DNA of 64,000 bases from Klebsiella quasipneumoniae subsp. quasipneumoniae (GTDB lineage Bacteria > Pseudomonadota > Gammaproteobacteria > Enterobacterales > Enterobacteriaceae). The stretch is taken from NCBI RefSeq assembly GCF_020525925.1, contig NZ_CP084876.1, positions 2,232,001-2,296,000 on the forward strand, given 5' to 3'. Positions 52,994 to 63,390 of the stretch are shown here, piece by piece. How positions within the stretch are numbered: the first letter of the stretch is position 1; the number at the start of each line of letters is the position of its first letter. A program made the translations under genes and the position numbers. The notes under the pieces are model-generated. The model saw nothing but the letters and a program-made list of their open reading frames with translations. It was not told the origin of the DNA and made no database searches.

Positions 52994-53401
52994 TTATGCC
53001 GCCGGTTGTACCGCCGGTTTGGCTGCGTGGTGCGCCGCTTTGTGGTGCTTCTTCGCCGCCTGGGCTTTCTGCGCTACAGCCGGTTTCGCTGCGGCTTTGT
53101 GGTGCTTCTTCGCCGCCTGGGCTTTCTGCGCTACAGCCGGTTTCGCTGCGGCTTTATGGTGCTTCTTCGCCGCCTGGGCTTTCTGCGCTACAGCCGGTTT
53201 CGCTGCGGCTTTATGGTGTTTCTTCGCTGCCTGGGCTTTCTGTTCGGCTGCCGGTTTCGCCGCCGCTTTATGATGTTTCTTGTGATGAACGGTGGTGTGG
53301 CTGGCTGCGGCAGCCGGGGTGGTGGTCGCGGCATCGGCGGCGAAAGCAACAGATGACAGACCCATAGCAGCGGCAACAACCAGAGCTAATACTTTTTTCA
53401 T
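52994..53401 (-). CDS. asr: Acid shock protein Asr
   Basis: 135 residues from ATG 53401. Signal peptide about 1-21 (SSVAFA). The mature protein is almost entirely Ala/Lys/His/Pro/Gln with four tandem 19-residue units ([19 protein letters not shown] type, about residues 44-119). Asr is an acid-induced periplasmic protein of enterobacteria, cleaved on export. A RstA-box-like sequence lies about 110 bases upstream. The repeat number is higher than in a minimal Asr, so length is variable by slippage. Confidence 0.93.
   Translation of the reverse strand: MKKVLALVVAAAMGLSSVAFAADAATTTPAAAASHTTVHHKKHHKAAAKPAAEQKAQAAKKHHKAAAKPAVAQKAQAAKKHHKAAAKPAVAQKAQAAKKHHKAAAKPAVAQKAQAAKKHHKAAHHAAKPAVQPAA
53045..53272. 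repeat. Four tandem 57-bp units inside asr
   Basis: Coding repeats of 19 residues, nearly identical at DNA level (the outermost 5' copy has AAEQ for AVAQ). Exact 4 x 57 = 228 bases; a good target for slipped-strand expansion or contraction. Confidence 0.9.
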
Positions 53402-53504
53402 GCTGAAATCCTCGAATTGGTTTCCTGAGTAACCCCACTGCGGGGCTGTTGGCCACACTATATGCATCTCCGGGGCGCTCATCAGTGAGTCTTTGGTGTC
53501 GGGG

Positions 53505-53518
53505 AGTAACGGAATGTA
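53505..53518 (-). promoter_or_regulatory. RstA-box-like site upstream of asr
   Basis: On the minus strand TACATTCCGTTACT resembles the RstA consensus TACATNTNGTTACA (two mismatches). RstA binding at asr is known in E. coli. The site is 104-117 bases before the start codon. Confidence 0.5.
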
Positions 53519-53546
53519 CAACGCCGGAACAAAACTGAAGAAAGAA

Positions 53547-53571
53547 AAAGCCCGCCGGGGTGGCGGGCTTT
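53547..53571 (-). terminator. Intrinsic terminator of mdtK
   Basis: AAAGCCCGCC/GGCGGGCTTT-type stem, followed on the minus strand by a T-rich stretch. It lies a few bases beyond the mdtK stop. Confidence 0.82.
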
Positions 53572-53578
53572 GGCAGGA

Positions 53579-54952
53579 TTAGCGCGCGGCGCGCTGTAAG
53601 ATAGTGCTGGAGGGCTGGCGCTGCAGAAAACGCATCCGCAGCATCATCATAATGGCGGCGGAGGTCAGGCCGATGATAAATCCGCACCAGAAGCCGGCGG
53701 GCCCCATGCGGGGGACAATCACGTCGGTCAGCGCCAGCAGGTAGCCGCTGGGCAAACCCAGCACCCAGTACGCGGTAAAGGTGATAAAAAAGATAGACCG
53801 CGTATCTTTATAGCCACGCAGGATACCGCTGCCGATCACCTGAATGGAGTCGGAGATCTGGTAGACCGCCGCCAGCAGCATCAGATGCGAGGCCAGCATC
53901 ACCACCTCAGGGTTATCGTTATACAGCAGGGCAATCTGCTTACGCATCAGCACGGTAAAGATAGCGGTAAACACCGCCAGACAGACGCCCACGCCCACGC
54001 CCGTGCGGGCGGAAACCTGGGCATCGATCGTTGAGCCCTGGCCGAGGCGGAAGCCGACGCGAATGGTGACCGCGGCCGCCAGCGACAGCGGCAGAACGAA
54101 CATCAGCGAGCTGAAGTTCAGCGCAATCTGGTGGCCGGCGACGTCAATGATCCCGAGCGGAGAGACCAGCAGCGCGACGACGGCAAACAGGGTCACTTCG
54201 AAGAACAGCGCCAGGGCGATGGGCAGCCCCAGCTGCACCAACCGCAGCAGAACGGCGAAATCGGGGCCGCTGAAGCCCTCGGCGCAGCGGATATCGCGCA
54301 TCGAACGCGCCCGGCGCACCCACCACAGCATGCTGGCGAACATCACCCAATAAACGGAGGCCGTCGCCACGCCGCAGCCGACGCCGCCCAGCTCCGGCAT
54401 GCCAAAATGGCCATAGATAAAGATGTAGTTCACCGGAATGTTGACCAGTAAACCGATAAAGCCCATGACCATCCCGGGCTTGGTTTTCGCCAGCCCTTCA
54501 CACTGGTTACGGGCGACCTGGAAGAACAGGTAGCCCGGCGCTCCCCACAGCAGCGCGCGAAGATAGCCAACCGCTTTTTCCGCCAGCAGCGGATCGATGT
54601 TGTGCATGGAGCTGATGATATACCCGGCATTCCACAGCACAATCATGATCAGCACCGAGACCAGCCCCGCCAGCCAGAAGCCCTGACGCACCTGCGGCGC
54701 GATACGCTCCCGCCGCCCGGAGCCATTGAGCTGCGCCACTACCGGGGTCAGCGCCAGCAGCAGCCCGTGGCCGAAGAGAATGGCCGGTAGCCAGATGGAG
54801 GTCCCGATGGCCACCGCGGCCATATCGGTGGCGCTGTAGCCGCCCGCCATCACGGTATCGACAAAACCCATCGCCGTCTGCGCCACTTGCGCAAGAATGA
54901 CGGGTATAGCCAGAGCTAATAACTGACGCGCTTCAATGAAATACTTCTGCAC
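53579..54952 (-). CDS. mdtK: Multidrug efflux pump MdtK (MATE family)
   Basis: 457 residues from GTG 54952, the length of E. coli MdtK; AAGGTG precedes it. Twelve TM helices and MATE-specific sequence, e.g. [32 protein letters not shown] (about 22-53) and [37 protein letters not shown] Na+/H+-coupled exporter of cationic drugs. Divergent from ribE with 229 bases between. Confidence 0.95.
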   Translation of the reverse strand: MQKYFIEARQLLALAIPVILAQVAQTAMGFVDTVMAGGYSATDMAAVAIGTSIWLPAILFGHGLLLALTPVVAQLNGSGRRERIAPQVRQGFWLAGLVSVLIMIVLWNAGYIISSMHNIDPLLAEKAVGYLRALLWGAPGYLFFQVARNQCEGLAKTKPGMVMGFIGLLVNIPVNYIFIYGHFGMPELGGVGCGVATASVYWVMFASMLWWVRRARSMRDIRCAEGFSGPDFAVLLRLVQLGLPIALALFFEVTLFAVVALLVSPLGIIDVAGHQIALNFSSLMFVLPLSLAAAVTIRVGFRLGQGSTIDAQVSARTGVGVGVCLAVFTAIFTVLMRKQIALLYNDNPEVVMLASHLMLLAAVYQISDSIQVIGSGILRGYKDTRSIFFITFTAYWVLGLPSGYLLALTDVIVPRMGPAGFWCGFIIGLTSAAIMMMLRMRFLQRQPSSTILQRAAR

Positions 54953-55181
54953 GTGAACACCTTTGTATTGTTGTTTTTTTGAGACTAAAAAAGCCGCCGT
55001 AACTGGCAGCAAGGGGATAAAAATGAGGAAATTCCAGTCTATTGTAGCGAGGATTAGCCATTAAGCCAGTGAAAAAAGAGTCGAGGCACGAAGCGCGCTG
55101 GCAACCGCTCAGCCCTCCTGTTATTGTTCCCGATAGCGAAAACGGTAATGATACCGTCATGATTTTCAACAGGAGCCAAAC

Positions 55182-55817
55182 ATGTTTACTGGTATTGTTC
55201 AGGGAACCGCGAAAGTGGTCTCCATTGATGATAAACCCAATTTTCGCACCCACGTGGTGGAGCTGCCGGCGCATATGCTGGAGGGGCTCGAAACCGGGGC
55301 ATCGGTAGCCAACAACGGCTGCTGCCTGACGGTGACCGACATCAACGGCGCGCGCATCAGCTTCGATCTGATGAAAGAGACGCTGCGGATTACCAACCTC
55401 GGCGATATTCAGGTCGGGGATGAAGTCAATGTCGAGCGGGCGGCGAAATTCAGTGATGAAATCGGCGGGCATTTGATGTCCGGCCATATTATGACCACGG
55501 CGGAAATCGTGAAGATCCTCACTTCCGAAAATAACCGTCAGATCTGGTTTAAAGTACAGGATCCGACGCTGATGAAATATATCCTTTATAAAGGATTCAT
55601 CGGTATCGATGGCATCAGCCTGACGGTAGGTGAGGTGACGGCAACCCGATTCTGCGTGCATCTTATTCCGGAGACGCTGCAGCGGACCACGCTGGGGGCG
55701 AAGAAGCTGGGCGACCGCGTCAATATCGAGATCGACCCGCAAACCCAGGCGGTTGTCGATACGGTTGAACGCGTGCTGGCGGCGAAAGAGGTCGCGGCTA
55801 AGGTCAGTGAAGCCTGA
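55182..55817 (+). CDS. ribE: Riboflavin synthase alpha subunit
   Basis: 211 residues. Two homologous lumazine-binding domains: [12 protein letters not shown] at the start and [13 protein letters not shown] near 98-110 begin them, with the shared SLTV element ([14 protein letters not shown]). The N-terminal domain contains [10 protein letters not shown]. Forms riboflavin from two lumazine molecules. The order with cfa and mdtK is that of E. coli (where it is named ribC). An FMN riboswitch was not seen upstream. AGGAGCC precedes the ATG. Confidence 0.96.
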   Translation: MFTGIVQGTAKVVSIDDKPNFRTHVVELPAHMLEGLETGASVANNGCCLTVTDINGARISFDLMKETLRITNLGDIQVGDEVNVERAAKFSDEIGGHLMSGHIMTTAEIVKILTSENNRQIWFKVQDPTLMKYILYKGFIGIDGISLTVGEVTATRFCVHLIPETLQRTTLGAKKLGDRVNIEIDPQTQAVVDTVERVLAAKEVAAKVSEA

Positions 55818-55824
55818 CAAAAAA

Positions 55825-55851
55825 TCCCCCGCCGGTGAGCGGGGGAGTGTT
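55825..55851. terminator. Bidirectional terminator between ribE and cfa
   Basis: TCCCCCGC (55825-55832) pairs with GCGGGGGA (55839-55846), with A-run on the left and T-run on the right, so serves the convergent genes on both strands. Confidence 0.88.
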
Positions 55852-55853
55852 TT

Positions 55854-57002
55854 TTAACGGGCGACGCGCAGTCCGTGTTCAATCCCGCGCGAGAACACCA
55901 CCTGCCAGAGCTGAATGTCGCGGGCGCGGAAGGCGCCGGCGCAGGCGTTCAGGTAATAACTGAACATGCGTTTGAAACGCTCAGAATAGTTATCGGCAAT
56001 TTCCGGCCAGCTGGCGAGGAAACGCTCATACCAGGCCATCAGGGTGGTGTCATAATCGGCGCCGAAGTTGTGCCAGTCTTCCATCACAAAGTGCTTCTCG
56101 CTGGCATCGGCGATCTGCCGTACCGAGGGCAGGCAGCCGTTGGGGAAGATATATTTATTGATCCACGGGTCAACGTTATGGTCGGTGACTTTGGAACCGA
56201 TGGTGTGCAGTAAGAAGCGGCCGTTGGGTTTCAAATTACGATCGGCGACCTCAAAGTAGGTGGCGTAATTTTTGGGACCCACGTGTTCGAACATGCCGAC
56301 GGAGACGATGCGGTCGAAGCTGTCGTGCAGATCGCGATAATCCTGAAGACGAATATCCACGTCAAGGCCATCGCAGCGCGCCTGGGCCATCTTTTGCTGT
56401 TCGGCGGAGATGGTCACGCCGACAACGCTCACCTGGTAATTCCGCGCCATATATTCGGCAAGACCGCCCCAGCCGCAGCCGATATCCAGCACTCGCATGC
56501 CTGGCTCGAGCTCCAGCTTACGGCAGATGAGATCCAGCTTATCCTGCTGCGCGGCTTCGAGGGTCTGCGCCTCTTTCCAGTACCCGCAGGAATATTGCAT
56601 GTAGGGATCCAGCATCCGGCTGAAAAGATCGTTGCCGAGGTCATAGTGTTCTTTGCCGACGATCCAGGCGCGTTTTTTACTTTGCAGGTTAAACAGGCGA
56701 GCGCCTGCGATGCGGAGTGTGTCTTTGAAATGGTGAGGGAGTTGTTTTTCCAGCCCGGCGCGGAGCACTTTATGGAAGAATATATCCAGACGCTCGCAGT
56801 CCCACCAGCCGTCCATATAGCTTTCGCCTAAACCCAGCGACCCCTCCTGCAATACGCGTTTAAAAAAAAGAGGGTTTTTAATCCGCAGGTCTGACGGCGC
56901 GGAGCCATTGATTTCAATTCCCGCACGGCCCAACAATTCAGCTGCAATCCGGTACCAGTCATCATTTGGTACACTTACTTCTTCTATACACGATGAACTC
57001 AT
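55854..57002 (-). CDS. cfa: Cyclopropane-fatty-acyl-phospholipid synthase
   Basis: 382 residues, equal to E. coli Cfa. The SAM-binding motif is VLDIGCGWGGLAEYMA (about 171-186), and LGLGESYMDGWWDCERLDIFF-type N-terminal sequence is family-specific. It methylenates unsaturated phospholipid acyl chains at the membrane, mainly in stationary phase in E. coli. It has a long 5' region (57003-57296). Confidence 0.96.
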   Translation of the reverse strand: MSSSCIEEVSVPNDDWYRIAAELLGRAGIEINGSAPSDLRIKNPLFFKRVLQEGSLGLGESYMDGWWDCERLDIFFHKVLRAGLEKQLPHHFKDTLRIAGARLFNLQSKKRAWIVGKEHYDLGNDLFSRMLDPYMQYSCGYWKEAQTLEAAQQDKLDLICRKLELEPGMRVLDIGCGWGGLAEYMARNYQVSVVGVTISAEQQKMAQARCDGLDVDIRLQDYRDLHDSFDRIVSVGMFEHVGPKNYATYFEVADRNLKPNGRFLLHTIGSKVTDHNVDPWINKYIFPNGCLPSVRQIADASEKHFVMEDWHNFGADYDTTLMAWYERFLASWPEIADNYSERFKRMFSYYLNACAGAFRARDIQLWQVVFSRGIEHGLRVAR

Positions 57003-57296
57003 AGCTTCTCCATCACGCCCAAGTGATCAGAACCTTAAAACAGCGTAGACGCTTTTTTGGCTTTGTGAGAAATCTCACGGATAATCCGTGAAGTCGCTAT
57101 CCGACGTAGAACAGAGGAAGGGAGATAACCCTTGCCGAAAGGCCTTCCATGGTGAAACGGAGGCATCCTGCATCCGTTAATCTGTTAAATATTCTTTATT
57201 TATGTGAACCCGGATCCAGTATAGGACGCTAAGTACTGGCTTTCAATAAAAATATCTTAGCGTGCTAACCACTGGTCCGGGCACTGGCGACGGGCG
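57003..57296. other. Upstream region of cfa, downstream of punC
   Basis: Probably holds the cfa promoters. ACGCTAAG (57226-57233) and CTTAGCGT (57256-57263) form an eight-base inverted repeat near the punC end, without a T-run. Confidence 0.5.
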
Positions 57297-58478
57297 TCAG
57301 GCGTGGGAAGAGTGGGCCGCCAGCGCTGGCGTCTGCTGCAGGCGATAACCCACTCCGGCTAACAAAATAGAGACCAGCATCACGCTGGTGGTGGTCAGCA
57401 GCGGCGTGGCGATCAGCGCGGAGACTAGCAGGCTGGTCAGGAAGCACAGGCCAAGCTGGAGGGTGTTCTGCAGCGCCGCCGCGCGGCCGGTTGCCTGCGG
57501 GAAAGGCTTCAGCGCCTGAGCGACCACGATGGGGTATATCCCGCCGTTGACCACCGCCATCAGGCAGAACGGGATCATCAACGCCACCAGCGAGGCATGC
57601 GTTTGCAGACCCACCAGCCAGGTGGCGGCGACGCTGACGGCGAAGACCACCAGCAGCCACGGGAGCATCTGTTGCCCGGACCATTTTTGCAGCAGCGCGC
57701 GACAGCCATAGCCGCCCACCAGAAAAGCGATGGTCTGCGGGATATAGCTCAGGCCGATGGCGGTCGGGCCGTAGCCCATCTCATGAAGGATAAACGGCGA
57801 ACCGGTAAGCCAGGCGAAGAAGCTGGCGGAGCAGGCGGCGTAGATCAGGACGTTGCCGCTGTATTCCCGGGAGCGCAGCAGCGCCAGAAAAGTGATTTTC
57901 TTTTCAGCCACAGTGGCCGACTTAGCGGCGGCCTTCAGGCGCAGGGCAGGCAGCATCAGCAGCAGAGTGATGGCAAACAAGGTGGCGAAGATGGCTTGCC
58001 ACTCGAAGTGCACCAGCAGCCAGCTGCCCAGCAGCGGGGCCAGCGCAGGGGACAGTCCTACCAGCGGCATAATAGTGGCGAAGATGCGGTTGGTGCGCTG
58101 GGCGGGATAGTAATCGGTCACCATCGCCTGCCAGGTAACCGCCGCGGCGCAGACGCCAATCGCCTGCAGAAAACGCAGCGCCAGCATAAGCGTGGCGTTC
58201 TGCACCCACAGCATCCCCAGGCAGCCGACCGCGAAAATCGCCAGGCCGCTCAGCAGCACCGGTTTGCGCCCGTAGCGGTCTGACAGCGGCCCCCAGAAGA
58301 GCTGGCCCAGCGCGAAGCCGGCGAGGAACAGGCTCAGGCTGGCGCTAATGGATGCGGCGGAGGTGTCGAGATCCTGCTGCATGGCGGCAAATGCCGGCAG
58401 GTACATATCGGTGGCCAGAAAGCCCAGCACGCTCAGGCCGGCCAGCCAGACTAAAAATCCTTTCCCAGGTTGTGACAT
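57297..58478 (-). CDS. punC: Purine nucleoside transporter PunC (MFS, YdhC)
   Basis: 393 residues from ATG 58478. MFS features (12 TM, motif [18 protein letters not shown] near 58-74). Position next to purR and a divergent LysR gene matches E. coli ydhC, now called punC for purine nucleoside uptake. Also of the Bcr/CflA type by sequence, so drug transport was the earlier assignment. Confidence 0.9.
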   Translation of the reverse strand: MSQPGKGFLVWLAGLSVLGFLATDMYLPAFAAMQQDLDTSAASISASLSLFLAGFALGQLFWGPLSDRYGRKPVLLSGLAIFAVGCLGMLWVQNATLMLALRFLQAIGVCAAAVTWQAMVTDYYPAQRTNRIFATIMPLVGLSPALAPLLGSWLLVHFEWQAIFATLFAITLLLMLPALRLKAAAKSATVAEKKITFLALLRSREYSGNVLIYAACSASFFAWLTGSPFILHEMGYGPTAIGLSYIPQTIAFLVGGYGCRALLQKWSGQQMLPWLLVVFAVSVAATWLVGLQTHASLVALMIPFCLMAVVNGGIYPIVVAQALKPFPQATGRAAALQNTLQLGLCFLTSLLVSALIATPLLTTTSVMLVSILLAGVGYRLQQTPALAAHSSHA

Positions 58479-58590
58479 AACGTTCTCATTTTTGGAGTAC
58501 AGGTACGATGCCGCAGAGTGTAGGGAGTGCATTGTGGCTTGTGAAACGCTAATATTTGTCACATGCATTCAAAAATTTTGCAGGCAGAAA

Positions 58591-59502
58591 ATGTGGTCTG
58601 AATACTCTCTGGAAGTGGTTGATGCCGTCGCCCGTAACGGCAGCTTTAGCGCGGCGGCGCAGGAGCTCCATCGGGTGCCTTCCGCCGTCAGCTATACCGT
58701 GCGTCAGCTCGAAGAGTGGCTGGCCGTCCCGTTGTTTGAGCGCCGTCATCGTGATGTGGAGCTGACCCCCGCCGGGGTCTGGTTTTTACAGGAAGGGCGC
58801 TCTGTTATCAAAAAAATGCAGATCACCCGCCAGCAGTGCCAGCAAATTGCCAACGGCTGGCGCGGGCAGTTGTCGATCGCGGTGGACGATATCGTGAAAC
58901 CCGCGCGGATGCGCCAGATGATCGTGGATTTCTATCGCCATTTTCCCGACGTCGAGCTGATCGTTTTTCAGGAAGTGTTCAATGGCGTATGGGATGCGCT
59001 GGCCGACGGCCGCGTGGAGCTGGCGATTGGCGCAACGCGCTCTATTCCGGTTGGGGGCCGCTATGCGTTCCGCGATATGGGGATGCTGAGCTGGGACTGC
59101 GTGGTGGCGAGCGATCACCCGCTGGCGAAGATGGCGGGGCCGCTGAGCGACGATGTCCTGCGCAACTGGCCGTCGCTGGTGCGGGAAGATACCTCGCGTT
59201 CGTTGCCCAAACGGACAACGTGGCTGCTGGATAACCAGAAGAGGGTGGTGGTCCCCGACTGGGAATCGTCGGCTACCTGTCTGTCGGCAGGGCTCTGCGT
59301 CGGCATGGTGCCAAGCCATTTCGCCCGGCCATGGGTGGATCGCGGCGAGTGGACCGCGCTGGCGCTGGAAAATCCGTTTCCGGATGCGGCCTGCTGTCTG
59401 ACCTGGCAGCAGAATGATGCTTCGCCGGCGTTAAACTGGATGCTGGACTACCTGGGGGACAGCGACACGCTGAATCGGGAGTGGCTGCGGGCGCCGGAGT
59501 GA
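58591..59502 (+). CDS. punR: LysR-type regulator PunR (YdhB)
   Basis: 303 residues from ATG 58591 (MWSEYSLEVVDAVARNGSFS); upstream in-frame sequence overlaps punC and is not credible. HTH near 6-40 (SFSAAAQELHRVPSAVSYTVRQLE). Divergent from punC, which it activates in E. coli. E. coli PunR is seven residues longer. Confidence 0.93.
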   Translation: MWSEYSLEVVDAVARNGSFSAAAQELHRVPSAVSYTVRQLEEWLAVPLFERRHRDVELTPAGVWFLQEGRSVIKKMQITRQQCQQIANGWRGQLSIAVDDIVKPARMRQMIVDFYRHFPDVELIVFQEVFNGVWDALADGRVELAIGATRSIPVGGRYAFRDMGMLSWDCVVASDHPLAKMAGPLSDDVLRNWPSLVREDTSRSLPKRTTWLLDNQKRVVVPDWESSATCLSAGLCVGMVPSHFARPWVDRGEWTALALENPFPDAACCLTWQQNDASPALNWMLDYLGDSDTLNREWLRAPE

Positions 59503-59520
59503 TCCGCGCCCGCCAGTGCT

Positions 59521-60546
59521 TTAGCGACGATAGTCGACAAACGGGCCATCCGCCACCGAGCGGCGTTCGACCAGCCGAGGGTGCACTTCAATAGACTGCG
59601 ACTCTTCGCGCTTGTTGACGATACGATCCAACAGCATATTGAACGCGGCTTCACCCAGCGAATCTTTCGGCTGATGAATGGTGGTTAACGCCGGGCTGAA
59701 ATAGCGGGCGTTGCGCACATTATCATAACCGATCAGCGAAATGTCCTGCGGCACGCGCAGCCCCATTTCATCCGCGGCGCAGATAGCGCCCATCGCCATA
59801 ATGTCGCCGCCGCAGAAGACCGCCGTTGGACGGTGTTGTTGGCTCAGGATCTGCTGCATGGCGCGGTAGCCGGACTCCGGCTCGAAGTCGCCCTGTACAA
59901 TCCAGTTTTCCGGCACGCTGATATGCGCCTCTTTCATCGCCTGCATGAAGCCGGCCAGTCGCCCCGCGCCGGTGTTGCGCTCCAGCGGGCCCGGGATCAC
60001 GCCGATTTCGCGGTGACCGCGTTCAATCAGGTAACGTCCGGCGATATACCCGCCCTGGAAGGCGTTATCGATTACCGCATCGGTAAAGTCGGCTTTTGCT
60101 TCGCCCCAGTCCATCACCACCATCGGAATATGGCGATACTCTTCCAGCATGCTCAGGACGGAGTCCGGGTATTCGGAACACATCACCAGCAGACCGTCGA
60201 CGCGTTTTTGCGCCATCATCGACAGATAGGCCCGCTGTTTTTCCGGGTCGTTCCAGGCGTTGCCGAGGATCAGGGTATAGCCCTTCTGGAAGCAGCTCTT
60301 TTCAACGGACTCAATGATTTCAGCGAAATAGGCGGCTTCGCTACTGGTCGCCAGCAGGCCAATCGATTTTGTATGATTGACTTTCAGGCTGCGGGCCACG
60401 GCGCTCGGCGAGTAGTGCAGCTCTTTAATCGCCGCCCATACCGCATTGCGCGTCTCTTCGGCAACGAAACGGGTTTTGTTAATTACATGTGATACAGTTG
60501 TAGTGGAAACGTTTGCGCGCTTCGCTACATCTTTAATAGTTGCCAT
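59521..60546 (-). CDS. purR: Purine repressor PurR
   Basis: 341 residues, equal to E. coli PurR. LacI-type HTH at 3-25 ([21 protein letters not shown]) with hinge helix ([10 protein letters not shown]), then the periplasmic-binding-like hypoxanthine/guanine-binding domain. Represses purine biosynthesis genes when bound to hypoxanthine or guanine. Confidence 0.97.
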   Translation of the reverse strand: MATIKDVAKRANVSTTTVSHVINKTRFVAEETRNAVWAAIKELHYSPSAVARSLKVNHTKSIGLLATSSEAAYFAEIIESVEKSCFQKGYTLILGNAWNDPEKQRAYLSMMAQKRVDGLLVMCSEYPDSVLSMLEEYRHIPMVVMDWGEAKADFTDAVIDNAFQGGYIAGRYLIERGHREIGVIPGPLERNTGAGRLAGFMQAMKEAHISVPENWIVQGDFEPESGYRAMQQILSQQHRPTAVFCGGDIMAMGAICAADEMGLRVPQDISLIGYDNVRNARYFSPALTTIHQPKDSLGEAAFNMLLDRIVNKREESQSIEVHPRLVERRSVADGPFVDYRR

Positions 60547-60841
60547 TACATCTCACTCCATGCCTTGACCTGATCGCCTGATCATCGATACGTAAACGTT
60601 TGCCTACACACACCCTGAATACAATTTTCAACATTGCATCACGTCGGGAAAACGACACAGAACGACAGGAAGGGGTCAATGGCCGATACGCTTTTAAATT
60701 AGCGTGGGATTTTGTCCGATCTTGGGGCAAAGTGGAAGAGCAAAAATGTGCATCGCCCTAAATCCCGGAAGATTTTTGCGATTTTTTGTGCAAAAATGAG
60801 CAAGCTCACTTTTGGTGTGGGGATAACAAGAGGGAAAAATG
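60547..60841. other. purR leader and upstream region of ynhF
   Basis: Contains the PurR box at 60590-60605 and AT-rich promoter DNA for purR (minus) and ynhF (plus). Short overlapping ORFs are not credible. Confidence 0.6.
60590..60605. promoter_or_regulatory. PurR operator (PurR box) upstream of purR
   Basis: ACGTAAACGTTTGCCT matches the PurR consensus ACGCAAACGTTTGCGT at 14 of 16 positions and lies 44-59 bases before purR, indicating autoregulation. A second similar core, GGAAACGTTTGCGCG, lies inside the coding region near 60505. Confidence 0.75.
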
Positions 60842-60931
60842 ATGGATACCAATTTAAAGTTTTCGCTGATCACCACGATTATTGCCCTCGGCGTGATCGT
60901 CGCATTCAGCCTGACCGCCATACTGCACTAA
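60842..60931 (+). CDS. ynhF: YnhF small membrane protein
   Basis: 29 residues from ATG 60842: MDTNLKFSLITTIIALGVIV and a hydrophobic end. Same length and pattern as E. coli YnhF, a small membrane protein encoded between purR and ydhP. AGAGGGA precedes the start; an ATG three bases earlier is possible. One TM helix covers nearly the whole protein. Confidence 0.88.
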   Translation: MDTNLKFSLITTIIALGVIVAFSLTAILH

Positions 60932-61098
60932 TGTTCCGATGAGGGAGGAGCGCGGCCTCCTCCCCGTATCCCGCCATTATTATCAATTCTGCAAAAATCT
61001 TTTGTCATTTCGTTCACTTTTGTTTTTTTGTGATTGATGTCATGCTTTTGACTTCTGATGTTATGCCGTCCTCCCTGACGGTCTGATGGAGTCATTGA

Positions 61099-62268
61099 AT
61101 GAAAATCAACTTTCCTTTACTCGCGCTGGCGATCGGCGCCTTTGGCATCGGGACCACCGAGTTCTCCCCGATGGGATTGCTGCCGGTGATTGCCAAGGGC
61201 GTGGACGTCTCGATACCGGTAGCGGGAATGCTGATCAGTGCGTATGCCATCGGCGTCATGGTCGGCGCGCCGCTGATGACCCTGCTGCTGTCCCATCGCG
61301 CCCGACGCAATGCGCTGATTTTTCTGATGGGGATCTTCACCGTCGGCAACCTGCTGTCATCCATTGCGCCGGATTACACCACGCTGCTGCTGTCGCGCAT
61401 TATTACCAGCCTCAATCACGGCGCCTTTTTTGGCCTGGGGTCGGTGGTGGCGGCCAGCGTGGTGCCCAAGCACAAGCAGGCCAGCGCGGTGGCCACCATG
61501 TTTATGGGCCTCACCATCGCTAATATCGGCGGCGTGCCTGCCGCGACCTGGCTTGGAGAAACCATCGGCTGGCGGATGTCCTTCCTCGCCACCGCGGGGT
61601 TAGGCCTGCTGGCGATGGTGAGCCTGTGGTTCTCCCTGCCGAAGGGCAGCGCGGGCGAGCGGCCGGATGTCAAACAAGAGCTTTCGGTCCTGTTACGGCC
61701 GCAGGTGCTTTCTGCCTTACTGACCACCGTGCTGGGCGCCGGGGCGATGTTTACGCTGTATACCTACATTTCGCCGGTACTGAATACGCTGACCCATGCT
61801 TCATCGCTGTTTATCACCGCGATGCTGGTGCTGATTGGTGTTGGTTTTTCGCTGGGCAACTATCTGGGCGGCAAATTCGCCGACCGGTCGGTCTCCCGCA
61901 CGCTGAAAGGCTTTCTACTGCTGCTGATGGCGATCATGCTGGCGATACCGCTGCTGGCGCAATCCCAGGCGGGTGCGGCTATCAGTATGATCGTCTGGGG
62001 CGCAGCCACCTTTGCGGTAGTGCCGCCGCTGCAGATGCGAGTGATGCGCGTGGCGCATGAGGCGCCGGGTCTCTCTTCTTCGGTGAATATCGGGGCGTTC
62101 AACCTGGGCAACGCGCTGGGCGCCGCCGCCGGCGGAGCGGTGATCTCCGGCGGACTGGGATATGCGTTTGTGCCGGTGATGGGCGCGATTATTGCCGGTC
62201 TGGCGCTGCTGCTGGTCTGGTTTAGCGGACGAGCGCAGCCGGAGGAGGCCTTTGCCAGCCAGTCATAA
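61099..62268 (+). CDS. ydhP: MFS transporter YdhP
   Basis: 389 residues, as in E. coli YdhP. MFS fold with 12 TM helices; N-terminal AIGAFGIGTTEFSPMGLLPVIAKGVDVSIPVAGMLISAYAIGVMVGAPLMT is characteristic of the AraJ-like sugar/drug exporter group. Convergent with sodB across a shared terminator. Confidence 0.93.
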   Translation: MKINFPLLALAIGAFGIGTTEFSPMGLLPVIAKGVDVSIPVAGMLISAYAIGVMVGAPLMTLLLSHRARRNALIFLMGIFTVGNLLSSIAPDYTTLLLSRIITSLNHGAFFGLGSVVAASVVPKHKQASAVATMFMGLTIANIGGVPAATWLGETIGWRMSFLATAGLGLLAMVSLWFSLPKGSAGERPDVKQELSVLLRPQVLSALLTTVLGAGAMFTLYTYISPVLNTLTHASSLFITAMLVLIGVGFSLGNYLGGKFADRSVSRTLKGFLLLLMAIMLAIPLLAQSQAGAAISMIVWGAATFAVVPPLQMRVMRVAHEAPGLSSSVNIGAFNLGNALGAAAGGAVISGGLGYAFVPVMGAIIAGLALLLVWFSGRAQPEEAFASQS

Positions 62269-62290
62269 ACGGTGGGGAAGGGTGTAAAAA

Positions 62291-62322
62291 AAACCGCAGC
62301 AGGGGTCACTCTGCTGCGGTTT
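62291..62322. terminator. Bidirectional terminator between ydhP and sodB
   Basis: AAACCGCAGCAG (62291-62302) pairs with CTGCTGCGGTTT (62311-62322), flanked by A-run on the left and T-rich on the right. Confidence 0.88.
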
Positions 62323-62327
62323 GTCGT

Positions 62328-62909
62328 TTATGCGGCCAGGTTAGCGGCAACAAACTTCCAGTTAACCAGCGCCCAGAAGTGGTCCAGATAGCTTGGACGG
62401 GCGTTGCGGTAGTCGATGTAGTAAGCATGTTCCCAGACGTCAACGGTCAGCAGCGGCTTCGCGTCGGTGGTCAGCGGGGTACCCGCGTTGCTGGTGGAGA
62501 CGATAGCCAGGCTGCCGTCGGCATTTTTAACCAGCCAGGTCCAGCCAGCGCCAAAGTTTTTCGCCGCGGCGTCGGTAAATTTGGCCTTAAACTCTGCGAA
62601 GCTGCCGAAGGATTTGGCAATCGCGGCCGCCAGCTCGCCTTCCGGTTCGCCGCCGGCGTTCGGCGCCAGGCAGTTCCAGTAGAAGGTGTGGTTCCAGACC
62701 TGCGCCGCGTTGTTGAAAACGCCGCCTTCAGAGGTGCGCACGATCTCTTCGAGCGATTGACCTTCGAACGCGGTGCCTTTGATCAGGTTGTTGAGGTTAG
62801 TGACATACGCCTGGTGGTGTTTACCGTAGTGGTATTCCAGGGTTTCTGCGGAAATGTGCGGCGCCAGGGCGTCTTTTGCATATGGTAATGCAGGTAATTC
62901 AAACGACAT
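62328..62909 (-). CDS. sodB: Iron superoxide dismutase SodB
   Basis: 193 residues, equal to E. coli SodB. Metal ligands: His27 region ([20 protein letters not shown]), His74 ([16 protein letters not shown]), Asp/His in the C-terminal [19 protein letters not shown]. Glutamine-type pattern of FeSOD. Cytoplasmic; disproportionates superoxide. AAGGAGAG precedes the ATG. Confidence 0.98.
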   Translation of the reverse strand: MSFELPALPYAKDALAPHISAETLEYHYGKHHQAYVTNLNNLIKGTAFEGQSLEEIVRTSEGGVFNNAAQVWNHTFYWNCLAPNAGGEPEGELAAAIAKSFGSFAEFKAKFTDAAAKNFGAGWTWLVKNADGSLAIVSTSNAGTPLTTDAKPLLTVDVWEHAYYIDYRNARPSYLDHFWALVNWKFVAANLAA

Positions 62910-63345
62910 TGCTACTCTCCTTATAACTTTTTTGTTTTATCTCACATTGACAAGATGAGGTTTTCACCTGAATCGCGTTCTGACCGCCCGACGCTGTCGC
63001 GTCCCGGGCCTGTTATTGTATTGAGAATGTTAACATTTGCCGCAGGCAGTGAAAAGCCTTACAACGATAAAGGCTATTATCGCCGGCGCAACTGCCGAAG
63101 GCTTAACCGTTTTCTGCGGAGCGGCGCGTTAAGACGCCCGCAGATGTTGCAAAAATGTATAAGTAAAAGGAGGCTGGGTCTCCAGCCTCTCGCCGCGATG
63201 GTTAATTTCTCATCAGGCCATCTGAAGACCCCCGCAGCGCAAACGACTGAGTGAAAATAATCATTTTAAATCAAATGATTAATGACGATATGCTTTCAGG
63301 TAATCGCCGCTATGCCAATAATTCATTGTCTATTTTGATATTTGT
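62910..63345. other. sodB promoter region and AraC-gene upstream
   Basis: Contains an eight-base inverted repeat GAGGCTGG/CCAGCCTC (63170-63189) and AT-rich DNA on both sides. No small gene seen. Confidence 0.5.
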
Positions 63346-63390
63346 ATGACAAATATAGCCACCGGCAGCAATTTCCACAGGATGGCTACG

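Noticed and set aside
60507..60522. Second PurR-box-like sequence inside purR
   Set aside because: It falls in the codons for the conserved HTH (KRANVS), so the match may be a coding coincidence; only mentioned with the upstream box.
60712..60942. 76-residue plus-strand reading between purR and ydhP
   Set aside because: It overlaps ynhF in another frame, and ynhF has the conserved sequence, ribosome site and length.
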